From Panax quinquefolius (lineage: Eukaryota > Streptophyta > Magnoliopsida > Apiales > Araliaceae), in contig CM035171.1 of the NCBI GenBank assembly GCA_020205615.1, positions 27,097,741 to 27,161,740 of the forward strand: a stretch of 64,000 bases of DNA, read 5' to 3'. The translations under genes were made by a program, and so were the position numbers. Below the pieces are notes generated by a model. The model made no database searches and was not told the DNA's origin. It was given only the letters and a program-made list of their open reading frames with translations. Every line of letters starts with the position of its first letter. Positions within the stretch are counted from its first letter, which is position 1. Shown here one piece after another: positions 42,800-55,350 of the stretch.

Positions 42800-42994
42800 T
42801 TGATAGATCGCAAATGTATCATTATATTCATAATCTTTCTCAAACATTGAACAAATAGCAAAACATTGCTTCAAGTAAGGTGGAAAATAATCATAACTCA
42901 ATTTCAGAACAGGTAAAATACCACTTTCTACTTGTTCTAAATTCCATATTTCACTATCCCTGACACTAAGCCATTCGCTAACCTCAGTTTTCAT
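42800..42994 (-). pseudogene. NB-ARC (NLR resistance protein) fragment inside the Pack-MULE
   Basis: About 60 codons on the minus strand encode the ARC2/RNBS-D part of a CC-type NLR immune receptor: [16 protein letters not shown], then [20 protein letters not shown] and [13 protein letters not shown]. This matches the family pattern of an LSYDxLPxxLKQCFxxCSxFPKDYE block. The P-loop, MHD motif and LRRs are absent. After DYEYN the frame turns into unrelated AT-rich sequence. It is a captured scrap, not a receptor gene. It could produce antisense or small RNA against relatives, but nothing here shows that it does. Confidence 0.78.
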
Positions 42995-43623
42995 ACTTAA
43001 TTACTAAATACTAATTTAATTGATATAAAATTTTTAAATTAGTATTTAGTATTATGATTTTAGTATTTTAATGATGTAATTTGAATTTTTGTTGTTTTGA
43101 TTAATTAACAAAATAATTTAAATTTTAGTATTTTTAGTATTTTTTTAATTTGATTTTTTTTTAGTATTTTAGTATTTTTTTAATTAGTATTTTAGTATTT
43201 TTTTTAATTAGTATTTGATGTAAATATGTTATATTTTGAATTTTAGTATTTTGATTAAATGATGTAAATATGTTATACAACTTATTTTATTTAAATAATT
43301 GTTTTGATTAGTTAACAAAATAATTTATATTTTATTATTTTGATAAAATGATGTAAATATGTTATGCTTTTTTTTATTTTGAATTTTAGTATTTTTTTTA
43401 TTTTGATTAAATGATATATTGTTTTATTTAGAATATATTTTATATTTAAGCCTGCAACGTCATCACATTTTTAGTTCGTTTGTCTTCTGTTAACGGCAGG
43501 GGCACGGACGACCCAAAAAATGTAACGTTAAGGGTACTTTTGGAAAAAAAAATTAGTTTAGGTGCAAGTGGGACATCGGGATAAACATCAGGGATTTTTT
43601 TGACCCTTTGCCCAATATTCAAT

Positions 43624-45448
43624 TTGTATTCTCCATATTATTTTTATAGTGGATTTTTTTATCTCTTTCCGTAATTTTTTTTCAATTGGGTTTTCGCGTA
43701 AATTTTTATGTTTATATTTTATACATTTGTATGTTTATCTGAGTGTATTTCTTTAGTTTGACTTCACAACAACACAATCAACTATTCCGATAACTGTTAG
43801 CGTTGTTTTGGCTTGCTGTTTTGGTGATTTCATCAGGCGCACAAAATTTGTTTTTATCAGAACTCTCATGTATGATGTAGACACGCTCAAATAGAAATAT
43901 AAAAATTAATGGAGAAAATAAAATAAATTCTTTTAAAATAAAATAAAGTATATATTTAATTATTTTTGTAATTAATATCAAATGAGTTTTTATGTAATTA
44001 TTAACAAATATAATTAGGGAAATCATAAAACTTATAAATATGCTAAAATTAAAATTCTTTTCAAAATAAATTATTATTAACTTTATATACATACATATTT
44101 ATAAATTCTATTGACTTTATAAGAAATAAACAAAATAATATAATAATAATAAAATTATTATTATCTTAAAGTAATTATAAAAATAATTAAAGAAAGAAAT
44201 AAACAAAATAAGATAATAATAATAAAAAATATTTATTCGCTTTAGTAAATTATCAAATAGAAGTAAAGAACAAGGAACGAACCTACAAAATTTTTCTATG
44301 GAAGAATTACTAAATCATTTTTGCTACTTCATGGCCAAATACTATCACCCCAAACATAATTGCAAATTTGGGCTCAAAAATCCGAAACAAGTCGCACCAA
44401 TGCATCATCGCTGCAACCACTCGATGTCAAAACTCAAGCGAGTGACGAATCTGGGTTCGAAAACCCAAAATCAATTAAATAATTAGACACAAATCTGGTT
44501 TTGAAAATTCAGATCTTGAACTAAATTTTGGTAGAATCTGAAAAAAAGAAAAGGGGGGAGGGGGAAGAAAGAGAAAAAGCTTTAATTGATTAAGATTTTT
44601 AAGCTTCATTGATGCTTATTTCAAAATACAAAAACGTTTTCTTCTTCTTTTCATTCATCGATGAACCTCTTATTATAACTCATCACCTAAGGGCGCATTC
44701 ATGATTTGTTTTGAGCAGGGGTGAATTTTTTGGGATGAAAATTGAAGCGAGGGGTTGAAACTTAGCGAGTTAGAGAGCGAGAATTTGAATATGTTTAGTT
44801 CTTCTTATAATAATAGTAATTTAAGTTTTTTTTTGTCCCTATAAATTTTACTTTTTCATAAATATATAAGTTTATTAAGTTTTATTTATGTCCGTCCCTA
44901 TACCTATATTTATGTCTTCACATGCAATCTTCTTTTTTCTTAGCAATTGAAAACTTAGATGAAGATGAAGAAAATTGGAAGAAGAGAAAGAAGATGAAGA
45001 AAAAATTTCAAAATATACCCCCATTTGATTTCAGACCTTTTATTATGAATATATTAGTTGGGTCGAGTCGGATATTCATGTGTTTGGGTGGGTAAATTTA
45101 TTTTAATATATGGGCTATAGATGACGTGTAAAAGGCTATTAAAAGAATATTTCAACTAGAATTTTGTGCGTAACACTACCACATCAATCTTCTATTAAAA
45201 AATTTAACTATCAAGACGAAAATACAAATTTTTATAAGAAAACAAAAGTTGAATTAGACATTTATTAGTCCACCTATATTTGTTTACAAGAATTATAATC
45301 TCGAGATTATAATTTATAATATTATAATTTCAAGACTATAAATTATAAGATTATAATTTGAATTTATAATTATAATCTCAAAATTATTAAATTATTTTAT
45401 AATCTTTAAACTAATAGTGCAACTCCGGTAGTTGTATCGACTCATAGA
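43624..45448. other. AT-rich intergenic DNA without recognisable genes
   Basis: Mostly A/T runs. A 62-codon frame at 44298-44486 has no recognisable features. A purine run (GGGGGGAGGGGGAAGAAAGAG) lies near 44554-44575. Imperfect repeats of TTATAATTTATAAT occur near 45300-45370. I see no exons, LTR edges or target duplications. Confidence 0.5.
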
Positions 45449-45451
45449 TTA

Positions 45452-46025
45452 GAGCATCTCCAGCAGATGGACTATCCCGTAGACTATATTTAGTCATATG
45501 ACATCAACATGTTTTTTAATCTTCAATCCTTCCCGCAATTGGACTATCCCGTGAAATATCCCGTGGACTATAATATAAAAATATTAAAATAATCAATGAA
45601 TTAAAAAAAACTATTATTAAATATAATAAAAATACAAATTATTATTAACAAAATACTTACAATTGTATATATTTATAAATTTTCCAATTTACATTTTCAA
45701 TTTATATCAGTTAGTATTTTATTACCGTTCTGACAAATTTTTTTTTGCCGTTCTGATTTTTTTTATATCCTTTGGAGCGGTCCTACCCTTCATCTCCTTC
45801 TTCATCTGTTTCTCCTTCTTCAGCATCCCCATTTTCCTTCTTCTTCACTCATCTCTCCCATTTAAATATATTAAAAATTATAGTCACAATTATAGTCCAC
45901 AAACTCAAGTTCCTTGATATAGTATTTGTGCCTCCTCAAAAAATTCAATGGACTATATTTAATCCAGAGCGAAATCTGTGTTCCTAAACTAAATATAGTC
46001 TAAGATTGCATTGGTGGAGATGCTC
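45452..46025. mobile_element. Tourist-like MITE (PIF/Harbinger type), TSD TTA
   Basis: Starts GAGCATCTCCAGCAG and ends ACCxxxGGAGATGCTC-style inverse (TTGGTGGAGATGCTC at 46011-46025). TTA flanks both sides (45449-45451 and 46026-46028). Inner subterminal repeats of GGACTAT(A) recur at both ends. It is 574 bp, with no transposase. The short frames inside are not genes. GAGCATCTCC termini with a TTA/TAA duplication are common for this class in plants. Confidence 0.8.
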
Positions 46026-46028
46026 TTA

Positions 46029-47281
46029 ACCAGGCTCTTTATCTCCTTTCAATGTTGTTGATGCTGAGGGACTTCTCAAATGAGTTTTTATTCACCATTT
46101 ACCTCAGCATCACCAGTGGAATAATTAATTATTGAATCAGACTCGATCAACGTCATTAATCTTCTTCAAGCTGGTGTTGCTGATCTCTCAAGTCTCAAGA
46201 GTGGGTCATCATTAATGAGTATTACTTGGGTCTGTCTTTCAATTTTCATCTCTCTTCTACTCAGGTACGAAGAGAAGGAAATTATTTAAAAAACTTTACG
46301 TGAACATAAAAATTGAACATAAATATTTTTTTCTTAACTGATTTTAATTGTGGTAAAAGGAGATTCCATTTCATCTTTATCTCCGGAGGCAGAAGCAGGA
46401 TTTTCTTCAAGGGAACATTTTTATAATTAAATTAAAAAATGATTAAAAATACACAAATTTTAATAATATTCCCTAGTATTTTCTAGGGTTTGTCAAAAAA
46501 AAAGGAATAATTATATATATACACTAATATGAATTTCCTCCATCCTTAAATGATGACTACAGGCATAATTTTTTGTAATGATAAGTATGTGGTCCATTAA
46601 TACATATAAAAACAATAATAATTATTTTATATAATTGTGTGGGGCTATTAAGAATAAATTTAAAAAATATATTCTTTTTTTTACTTTACATATTTTTTAA
46701 TTTGTGTCATTTTTTGAGGACAGGGCGTAATTGGACCTACCAAACGTGGAATTCAATCTACTTTTTTCAGTCTACGGTCCTCAGCAAACAAATTTAAACC
46801 AATGCTCGTGCAAACAAAGTACTTTTCTGTAATTTTCTTTTCCTATATTCCTTCCATTATATAATAAATAAATCACTCTAAAAGGTACAACTTTTTCCCT
46901 TATTATTGCATGGTCTATTCCCAATTACGGCACAAAGTTATTCCGAACATATGAACTTTTTGATATTTTAAAAAGTCAACAAACGCCAACCCACCATTTC
47001 AAGTACGGCCCCGATTTAGAAAATTAGAATTATATGCAGTGTAGACAGACATATTTAATAAGGATTTTGAAAAACATAATCACCAAATTATGTAGTATAT
47101 TTTTGCTAGAGTAATAAATAAAATATTATATATATATATAATGTAGATTCTTTGATAAAATACGTAGTAGTGTAAAATTATTTAGTTACTAAACTCTAAG
47201 AAGATAAATAATAGATTATTATTTAGCAAAAAGAAGATAAATAATAGATTATTAGATTTTTATTTAGAAAACTAATGAAAT

Positions 47282-47308
<27 letters not shown>
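46029..47308. other. AT-rich intergenic DNA without recognisable genes
   Basis: No exon-like frames. Contains poly-A/T tracts, (AT)n near 47132-47142 and 47284-47297, and an (AG)n run at about 47297-47312 that abuts the foldback element. A local repeat of AAGATAAATAATAGATTATT occurs at about 47200-47255. Confidence 0.5.
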
Positions 47309-47313
<5 letters not shown>

Positions 47314-47315
47314 TA

Positions 47316-47474
47316 GATTCTTCAACGGACCGATCCGTTATCGGTTATGACAACGGTAATTTTCTGAGCTATGAAGACGGTATGAAGCGTCACAAAAGCA
47401 TGGATCGGCACTATAACTCAGAAAATCGTCGTCATAATCGATCCGTCAACAAACCGGTCCATTTGAAGATCTTA
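47316..47474. mobile_element. Small foldback/MITE element, about 159 bp
   Basis: The two halves are inverted copies: GATTCTTCAACGGACCGATC at the left against the inverse of GGTCCATTTGAAGATC at the right. The match continues inward through CGGTTATGACAACG and TTTTCTGAG to a short loop. AGAGATA flanks both sides (47309-47315 and 47475-47481), although the left copy sits in an (AG)n run and could be chance. It has no coding capacity. Confidence 0.55.
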
Positions 47475-47581
47475 AGAGATAATATTTTTGGAATACCAAT
47501 TGAACTTTGAAATTCATACTTTAATTAATTGTAATTTGGTTATGACACAAATTTAGTAAATAATTCACTACTATTACTTAA

Positions 47582-47610
47582 ACTAGTTGATAACCCGTGC
47601 AATGCACGAG
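47582..47610 (-). mobile_element. Candidate Helitron 3' terminus
   Basis: On the minus strand: hairpin CGTGCA-T-TGCACG, nine bases, then CTAG followed by T (plus-strand ACTAG at 47582-47586). A hairpin a few bases before CTRR with insertion next to T is the Helitron end signature. The other end (TC...) was not found in the sequence to the right. It could instead be a decayed or chance palindrome. Confidence 0.35.
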
Positions 47611-48652
47611 CTAGTTTGAATAATTATTTTAATAATTTGTCAGATATTTATATAAAAAATAATAATACATAATTCAGTAATTATTTTTACCTATAAATGC
47701 CTAATAACACTAATCAAGACCATTTGCCTAAACGTTGCGTTTAAAAGTCTACACTTACATCTATAAATTAAAATGAGTTATGTTTGAAATAATTTGTTAA
47801 AATCTAAATTAAAAAATAATGTATATTTAATCCATTTAAAAATTTTAAATGTACCTGAATCCAACTGTCCAATATTATTTTGACACAAAGTTATCAGTCA
47901 TTAAGAATTATGCTTCAAGTTTGTCCTCCAATTTTCTCTTGTAATCTCAGTGTGGGACACCCAAACACTTTTCCCTATTTTCTTCCAAAAAAAAATAAAA
48001 AAATAACACCAACTACTTTACAATATACAATACTACTACAAATGTTGCAATAATAATCAACCAAAACAAGTCAACTAAAACAACAAGCTAAGTGATATTT
48101 TCACATAAAATATTAATATTTTTATATAATTTTTTTCACATAAATAATTTTATACACATAAAAAATATCGATTTAATTGTTATCATTCCTCTACCTCACC
48201 CAAAAATAATAAATCTACTATCATATAAAATCAGTCACTCACATACCGTTTTCATATATTTATATATATATTTTAATGATCCACTTACAAAATAAGTCAT
48301 GTAAGTCAATATAAATATATTAGTTGCCCAAAAAATCAACGACTGACGATAGAAAAACAATCCTAAAGACTTTCTTTGTAACCCTTGGTTTCAGCTTAAA
48401 GGTCTATTTCGTTGTCACTCTCAAGTCTTATCATATATTGGTTTAGATATACCATTTATAATTGAGTTCTTGCTATAAGTTCAAGTGGGTATTTCATATC
48501 TTGCTTGATAAAACAAGAAACTTGGGATTTTCACCATTCTCTGCAAATAAATTTCGTTCTGTAAATTGGGTTTTCTGAATTACATTGCTCTTCTGTGAAT
48601 TGGGTTTTGTTCAATTTTTCCAGATTTTGGAGGGTTTGATAGAAAAGTGAGT
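47611..48652 (+). promoter_or_regulatory. Upstream region and 5' leader of the SLC35F gene
   Basis: AT-rich and without ORFs of note. A run of short (TA)n and TATATATT-like sequences near 48255-48275 could serve as a TATA element. The leader next to the ATG contains two similar stretches (TTCTGTAAATTGGGTTTTCTG at about 48555 and TTCTGTGAATTGGGTTTTGTT at about 48592) and a TTTTTCCAG near 48614-48622 that could be a 5' UTR acceptor. Assigned by position only. Confidence 0.35.
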
Positions 48653-51600
48653 ATGATTAGTTTTAAGGAATTTTGTACAAAAAAAACATTGTTGGGTCTT
48701 TTGTTAGGGCAAATTCTTTCTCTTCTGATAACTTCCACAGGATTTTCATCATCTGAGCTTGCCAGGAGAGGTATTGTTACTCACTCTCTCTTGCTCGATT
48801 TGAATTTGATTTTTTTTCTACCTTACCAATATAATTTATTTGATTTTTAATCCTAAGATTATATTCACTTTTTTATGTTGATTATCACGTGTTTACATTT
48901 TTACTTTTTCTTTTTCCATTATAAATTTGATATTACTCCCTCTTTTCCAAAACTAGATATACTTCTAAATCAACGACTTTTAAGGATTGTACCTGTAGTA
49001 TTAGCTAAAGAATATAGTAGTGGTGGTGTAATGCTAAAATTATAATACTAAAATAATGTCAAATTAAGAGACATCATGTCACTTTATAGTTCTAAAATAT
49101 ATTTTTTTTCCTAGAGCTGACTAAAATTGAAAATATATATCTTATTTTGAAACAAAAGGAGTAGTATGAAAACTGTGTTTTTTAACCGTGCACTCTAATT
49201 TTGATATGTTTTTTTTTGTGTATCTTAGGAATTAATGCACCAACTTCGCAGTCTTTTCTGAATTATGTTCTCTTGGCGGTAGTCTATGGAGGCATTATGA
49301 TATACAGGAGGGAAGCACTTAAGGTTAGTTGTCATACACTCTAGCTAACCTTTTTCCTTTTAATTGATTAATGGTTGCTTCTCTGATTGTGAAACCAACA
49401 ATTTTGTTTTACTTATAAAATTGAAAACTTTGTTGAGCTAGCTAGAGTTGTTTTGAAAAAGTCTTACCCTCTTGTACTGAATTTGAGCAAGAATATATTT
49501 GAGATTATCTAGAGACGGGAAAAGAAGTAATAAAAGTTATTCTTTTAGGTATGCTTTAAAGTTGTTGACCTCTGACAAAGGTGTATGTAAGGGATTTTTT
49601 CTCCCTTGTGTTTTTTTATCCGAACTGTAATATAAGGATGGAGTAGGCTGTAAATTTATCTGTTGGCTCCAAGACCAATATTTCTGCCACAACTCCTCAG
49701 ATGGTGATTTGGGGAAAAAAAAATCTGGAGAAGGATAAGTATCTTAAACACAATTACGTGATGGAAAACTCGGTTGTTATTATGTTCTGTTTCTCCTTTA
49801 TCCTTGTTTTAACCATCAATATGCAACCTGTGTTTGTTTATGCCTCTGTCTCTTGCCCTGAACTTGGTGCATATGTGACTGTTTATGTCTTTGCAGTCGT
49901 TATGTGTTCAAGAATGCATCATATAAAACAAGAGGGTCAATTGACTTTTAGGAATAAGCCTATCTTATGCCCTTGCGTTTTTTGTGGTCTTTTGTGTGCG
50001 CGACCAATGAGTTATAGAGACAATTTCTTTTTTTATTCAAAATTAAAATGAATTGTAAAGAGAAAGCTATTGACAATAATGTTTATTGGCAGTTTCAAAC
50101 AATTTAGGCAACTTTTTTGTTGGAAGTGTTGCTTCATTTAGCATAAGAATGGCTGGCAAGGAATGCACATAGTATTACCCTTCGTGATATTTAGCTTCCA
50201 TTTTCCAACAAGATCATTAGGCAATTCTAATGAAAAAGCTATAATGTGTAACTTAGAGCAGGAGTGCAGGACCTATTTCTACATGGTCTAGAGTTGTTTT
50301 TTTTTTTTTTGTGTGTGTGTGTGTGGGGGGGGGGTATTATTATGATAAAATAGTTAATGAACAAATTAATACTCAGTTAACTAACAAAATTTAGGTGACA
50401 TTGATGTGTATTCCGCTGGTGGCCTTTCATTTTGAGATCGAAGATTCTTTACATCCTTTGTTTCAATGACTATGACATACATATCTTCTTCTTTCCTTAC
50501 TTCTTGTTCATTTATACATTGTTCAGTTGTATCTTTTCCGGTACAGCTCATGTTATGCACTTTTACAAGGTTGAAAGTGCATTCATGGTTGGTAAATATG
50601 ATAAGTAAATGGACTGATGCTTGATCTTGTCAATTGGGAGCTAAGGTTCCTTTTTGGTTTACTTATAAGAAAGTAGAGAACATAAACATTACATGATTAT
50701 GCACTCTTTATGTTATGTATATCGTGTTCAATCTTGTTGGCATAATTCTCTATACACATGAAACGAGCTGAGCTGATCACTATGGAGCTGAATGATGAGC
50801 CACCAGAAACAACTTGGGTGCAGTAGAGAAGCTGAGGATGTTTGATAAATGATTACTAAGTAGGAATGACTCGAAAAGTAGGGGCTTCCTTTCTTTTTTT
50901 TGAGTAATTAATTTCTTCCTTCGTCTGTGCTTTGAAAGCCTTAGGGCTGAGTGAATAAGGTTACACATGCGTAGATTAGGACCAAAGGAATGAGCCTGCT
51001 CTGGAGTTGAGGAAAAGCTTGTAGTATATATGCTTTTGGTGCCACTGTCTGTCTCGTGACCCTTGTAATTAAGTCACTTCCACGGAAGCAACATAACCAA
51101 CTGCATAGACTGTATAGTCAATAGAAGTAGTTGGATCATTGGCTAAGGGGGGTTTGGGCGGGGGTTTTGCACCACTGATTAGAACAGTTGTGGTAGCGGG
51201 GCCAAATAGAAATAGATAAAATAGGACAAGCAAAATCCATATGCGAACAAAAACACGAGAATTCGAATTAGATCTACGAAATTATCGACTCAAATAGATG
51301 CTCATCATAAGCTATTTCTTTTCTTTTCCTCCTTTTCCAGTTCTAAATCAAAAGGCCATCATGAACCTTGATCCAAAGCAAAGGGATCAATCTTGTTGGG
51401 AGGCACTTTCGAACCCATCTTCTTGGTCTTCGATTCGATATGAACTGGTATCTCCGCAATAAGAAGCAAACACATAGCTAGGCAAGGAAAAATTCTTCAA
51501 TAGTGGAGGTGGTCCAATTGCATCTCTTTCAAAGGGGAGGCTTCAGTTGGGCTATAAGAGCTGGATAAGTTTTATTTTTTTGGTAGGGAATATACTGCTT

Positions 51601-54600
51601 ATCTGAAAGAAGAAGACAAGAAGGCTGTGATTGATAGGTATGTGGACCCCTTTCGGGCACCTAAGTCCTACTATGGTAGGCGGTGTCGTAATCCTTGTTG
51701 TCGGCTCTTTTACAAGCTATACTTGAAAGCGACGTTGGCTTTACTTTTGTTTATACTTTTAATCACGCAAGTAATTATATCTTGTGACTTCATATAAATT
51801 TACACAATAATGCTTTTCTTTTTCCTTTTTTGTTATTGGTTTTCTAAAATATACTATGTTGATCCTCACTTTTGCTCTCAAGTAACATGAAGTTGGGACT
51901 TAATTTTGTAGTTAGATGGTTGCTTATTTTGTATTTTTGGAAATTATGCAGGCAAAGTGGTATTTTTACCTACTTCTTGGATTGATAGATGTTGAGGCTA
52001 ATTTTCTTGGTAAGCCTTTTTCTGCTAATTATGTGCTACCTTGCGTTTGCTTCATCTCCTAAACATGCTTTAAGTTATTGAAATTGGCAAGTGAGTAGGG
52101 TTGCAAATTTTGGCCATAAGGATGGAACGCAAAATTTAGCAGATATATTGATTTACATGCCGTCTCTCATAACATCTAGGATTAACCTTGCATTTACTAC
52201 TCTTTTTGCCAAAAGTTTTATCCTTCATCCCCTTTAGCAGATATATTCACTTAGATGCCATCTTTCATAACATCTTGGATGATAACCTTGCATTTAGTAC
52301 TTCTCATTTTGCCAAAAAAATTTATCCTTCATCCCCTCTTTCTCTCTCGGATATCAGTGAAGGATTGCTTTACTGTAGAATCTTGTGGTACAACTTGGAT
52401 TGTCATATAGAAAGTTTAGTAGCATATTATTTTATGGCAATAATCAAAAGTTTCTCAAAGTTGTGTCCAGATGATGTGGTGTGCATATTGTGCAAGCAAG
52501 ATATAGCAGCTCTCATGTTATTTATACTTAATGATGACCTTGTCAAATTGCATTAATATTGACAAAGAAGTACAGACACAAAATGGTAGAAAGTACTTTA
52601 TCGTTAAAGACCAATACCTTGAATGTTTAAGTACTGCTGATCCATTATAAATATGTCAGTTTGAAAATAACCTTGGTGAATCACTGGTAAAAGCAGTAAT
52701 TGTAATGCAGATGAATTCTTGTTCTTTTCCTTTTCCTAATTAAAGTTAATGCACTCTAGTGTTATTTGGACATTCTTGCTACATGAGGAACACCACTGAC
52801 AAACTTTCTATGTGAAAAAAGAAAATATAAATTGACGTTTTAAATGTTTACATAATGCTGTTTGACGTGCAGTGGTGAAGGCATACCAGTACACATCCTT
52901 GACAAGTGTTATGCTACTGGATTGTTGGTCAATCCCATGTGTTATACTTCTTACATGGTTATTCTTGAAGACAAAATACAGATTCAGGAAATATGTTGGT
53001 GTTGCTATATGTGTTGCTGGTCTAGTGGTGGTTATATTTTCAGATGTGCATGCATCAGATCGATCAAGTAAATATTCTATCACCTTGCTTAAAGTTTTGT
53101 TGTTTTCTATGTTATCATGTTTCCATATGTTTCTGTTGAAATCATAACTGGAGAAAATCTAGTCACTGCCCTACCGTGTTGGACTAATCATCACGTGTGA
53201 TCACTCAAATTTTTCCAGTGCAACTAATCTTCATGCCCTTAAATTGTTGGTGTTACAAATTACTGAATATGTATATTCTCACCAATCTTATCATACTCAT
53301 TAAACTGGAATGCTTAACTAATGGAAGTTCCTCTACCAGAAGGAGAAGATACAGGTATTTGCATCTAATAATGTGAACACTATGATTTGATCAAGACAAT
53401 ATTCTCATCTATGATGTATGATTTAAATCTGATAACAATGTATGTTTTAATTGTTTACTTTTCCATATTTCTCTTTTCACTTGCATAAGTTTTTGTTATA
53501 TTGTAAAGTGTATGTTTATGTTGTGTTCCTGATATAGAAAGTTTGTGATGTTTGTAGGCGGGAGCAACCCTTTGAAAGGGGACGTGTTGGTAATTTCAGG
53601 GTCTATGCTTTACGCCATCAGTAATGTCAGTGAGGTAAACAAATTTACAATAGTTGGTTATGCCAGATGCCACATATCAATGTATGGTTCATGCAGTTCA
53701 TTGAACTTTAGTGTGCTTCCTGTCAGTGAGGTAAACAAATTTACAATAGTTAGTTATGCCAGATGCCACACATCAATGTATGGTTCATGTAGTTCATTGA
53801 ACTTTATTGTGCTTCCTGATTCCTTCATTTTGCTCCATATTTATGGGGGTTTCTCTTCATTTGTTTGCGAAATTTTGTTGCTTTCCAAGACAGTCTCGCC
53901 CTTCTTCTTTGCTCCCTCCATTTGCATTCTTTTACCCTCCAATTCCTCTTTCATTTCTCTTTGTTACCTTTTGTACCTGGCTTAAGCTTGAATCCTTTAT
54001 ACTTATTTCACATTCTCGTTATCGCTAATGGTTGGAACTTGGAAGTATTTACATTTCTATCGACAATCTTTCATGGAAATTCACTCTCTCCGTCCCTGCA
54101 AATGCAACTTCGTATTTGGTTTTTTAATGATTGAGGATTATTAAATATAAGATTACTCAAATTTCCTTTTTAAAGAATACTTTGGCTTGTTATACGTCTT
54201 CTCAGTTCATTGCTCAATTCCTGAGGCCTGCAATTATATGAACATATATGTATTGAATTTCACCTTCAAAATATATGTTATCGAATTCTTGTTAATTTAG
54301 ATTTTTACTTGCCTCCAACAAAATAAAAATGAGAAAACTTACCTAATTTTGGCACCATTAATCCTCCTCCTCTGTCTTATGTAGGAGTTTTTTGTAAAAA
54401 CTGCTGATAGAGTTGAGCTAATGGGAATGTTGGGCCTTTTTGGCGCTATTTTCAGTGCTATTCAGATGTATCCTTTAATTTCAGAGATATGGAATTTTCT
54501 AATTGTTTTCATTGTACCATGATAAAGGTGTTTGGGTTTATTTACTATATCTTGATGATTACGATAGTTAACATATCCATAATATGCATGTAGCATTCTG

Positions 54601-55310
54601 ATATTAGTATTAATTAATCTAAATGTGTGTACTATATAACCCTACAATGTGTGTGATTCTGTGGTCCCTATCTGTCATCACTTTTTTATTCTTTAACCAT
54701 GACTATAGAAGTATACTCGAGCGCAATGAGCTGAAATCCATCCACTGGTCAGCTGGGGCGGTGAGTCTCTCTCCCCTCTATCTATCTCTCCACTTGAATA
54801 TTTTTTTCTTGCGTGTGCGCGTGTATTTTTCTGTTTGTCTGTGTTTTGGTGCATGTTAGTGTATGCGTACCCAGATATCTCTCCATCTCTATCAAGCCCA
54901 AATTCAGAGTATTGATGTTGCAAGGAAGCACTAGATAAAACCTGTTATTATAGTTATCTTCTATACCTTTTCGTGACAACGTTTAAGCACACTCTTTAAA
55001 ATAGCAGTATAAGGTGGAATATATTTTACTTTTTCAGTGCAGATGAATACACAAGTAAATCAGTCATTGTTTATTTCCGAATCAAACACACCCAATAAAA
55101 TTTCATTTAAAAGATGTTTCTTATCACTCAAACTTGTAAACTTTTTTTATAAACTTCTTTTTCTTTTGTCCCTTTTTAACACTTTAAACTTGTCAAGTAT
55201 TTTGTGGAAGACTCTTTGTCTATGTGACCTGTTTTTCTAGACATAAAGTTGGTAGTTTAAATTGGATAGATAATAAAGTGATAATGACCACTATTTCGCA
55301 TGCATTACAA

Positions 55311-55350
<40 letters not shown>

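Larger units (their letters stand above)
41789..43613. mobile_element. Mutator-like (Pack-MULE type) element with long inverted termini
   Basis: Termini begin GGCAAAGGGTCAAAAAA at 41790 and end with its inverse at 43612. The arms extend about 340 bases (41790-42133 and 43272-43612) and match by eye at most positions, including GGGTCGTCCGTGCCCC and CCCGATGTCCCACTTGCACC. The 10-base direct repeat AATATTCAAT flanks both sides (41779-41788 and 43614-43623). Long termini with a 9-10 bp duplication fit Mutator-like elements. There is no transposase, so it is non-autonomous. The 1.1-kb interior holds an NB-ARC fragment and a GC-rich segment unlike the AT-rich surroundings. Confidence 0.82.

Noticed and set aside
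41789..43613. Intact NLR resistance gene
   Set aside because: Only about 60 codons of the NB-ARC region are present, bounded by transposon sequence; no P-loop, MHD motif or LRR.
45663..45987. Hydrophobic and Ser/Phe-rich frames of 71-84 codons
   Set aside because: Lie wholly inside the Tourist-like MITE; composition reflects T-rich DNA.
49701..50051. 116-codon open stretch in intron 2 of the transporter gene
   Set aside because: No family resemblance; the transporter frame is fully explained without it, and it lacks conserved splice context.
53807..54134. Overlapping 70-150-codon frames between exons 5 and 6
   Set aside because: Intronic T/C-rich sequence in all three frames; only the 96-bp duplicated part is in frame with exon 5.
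54623..54859. Upstream extension of exon 7 into a longer frame
   Set aside because: The acceptor at 54707-54708 joins in phase to exon 6 and gives the family-conserved ERNELKSIHWSAGA; the upstream frame is intron.
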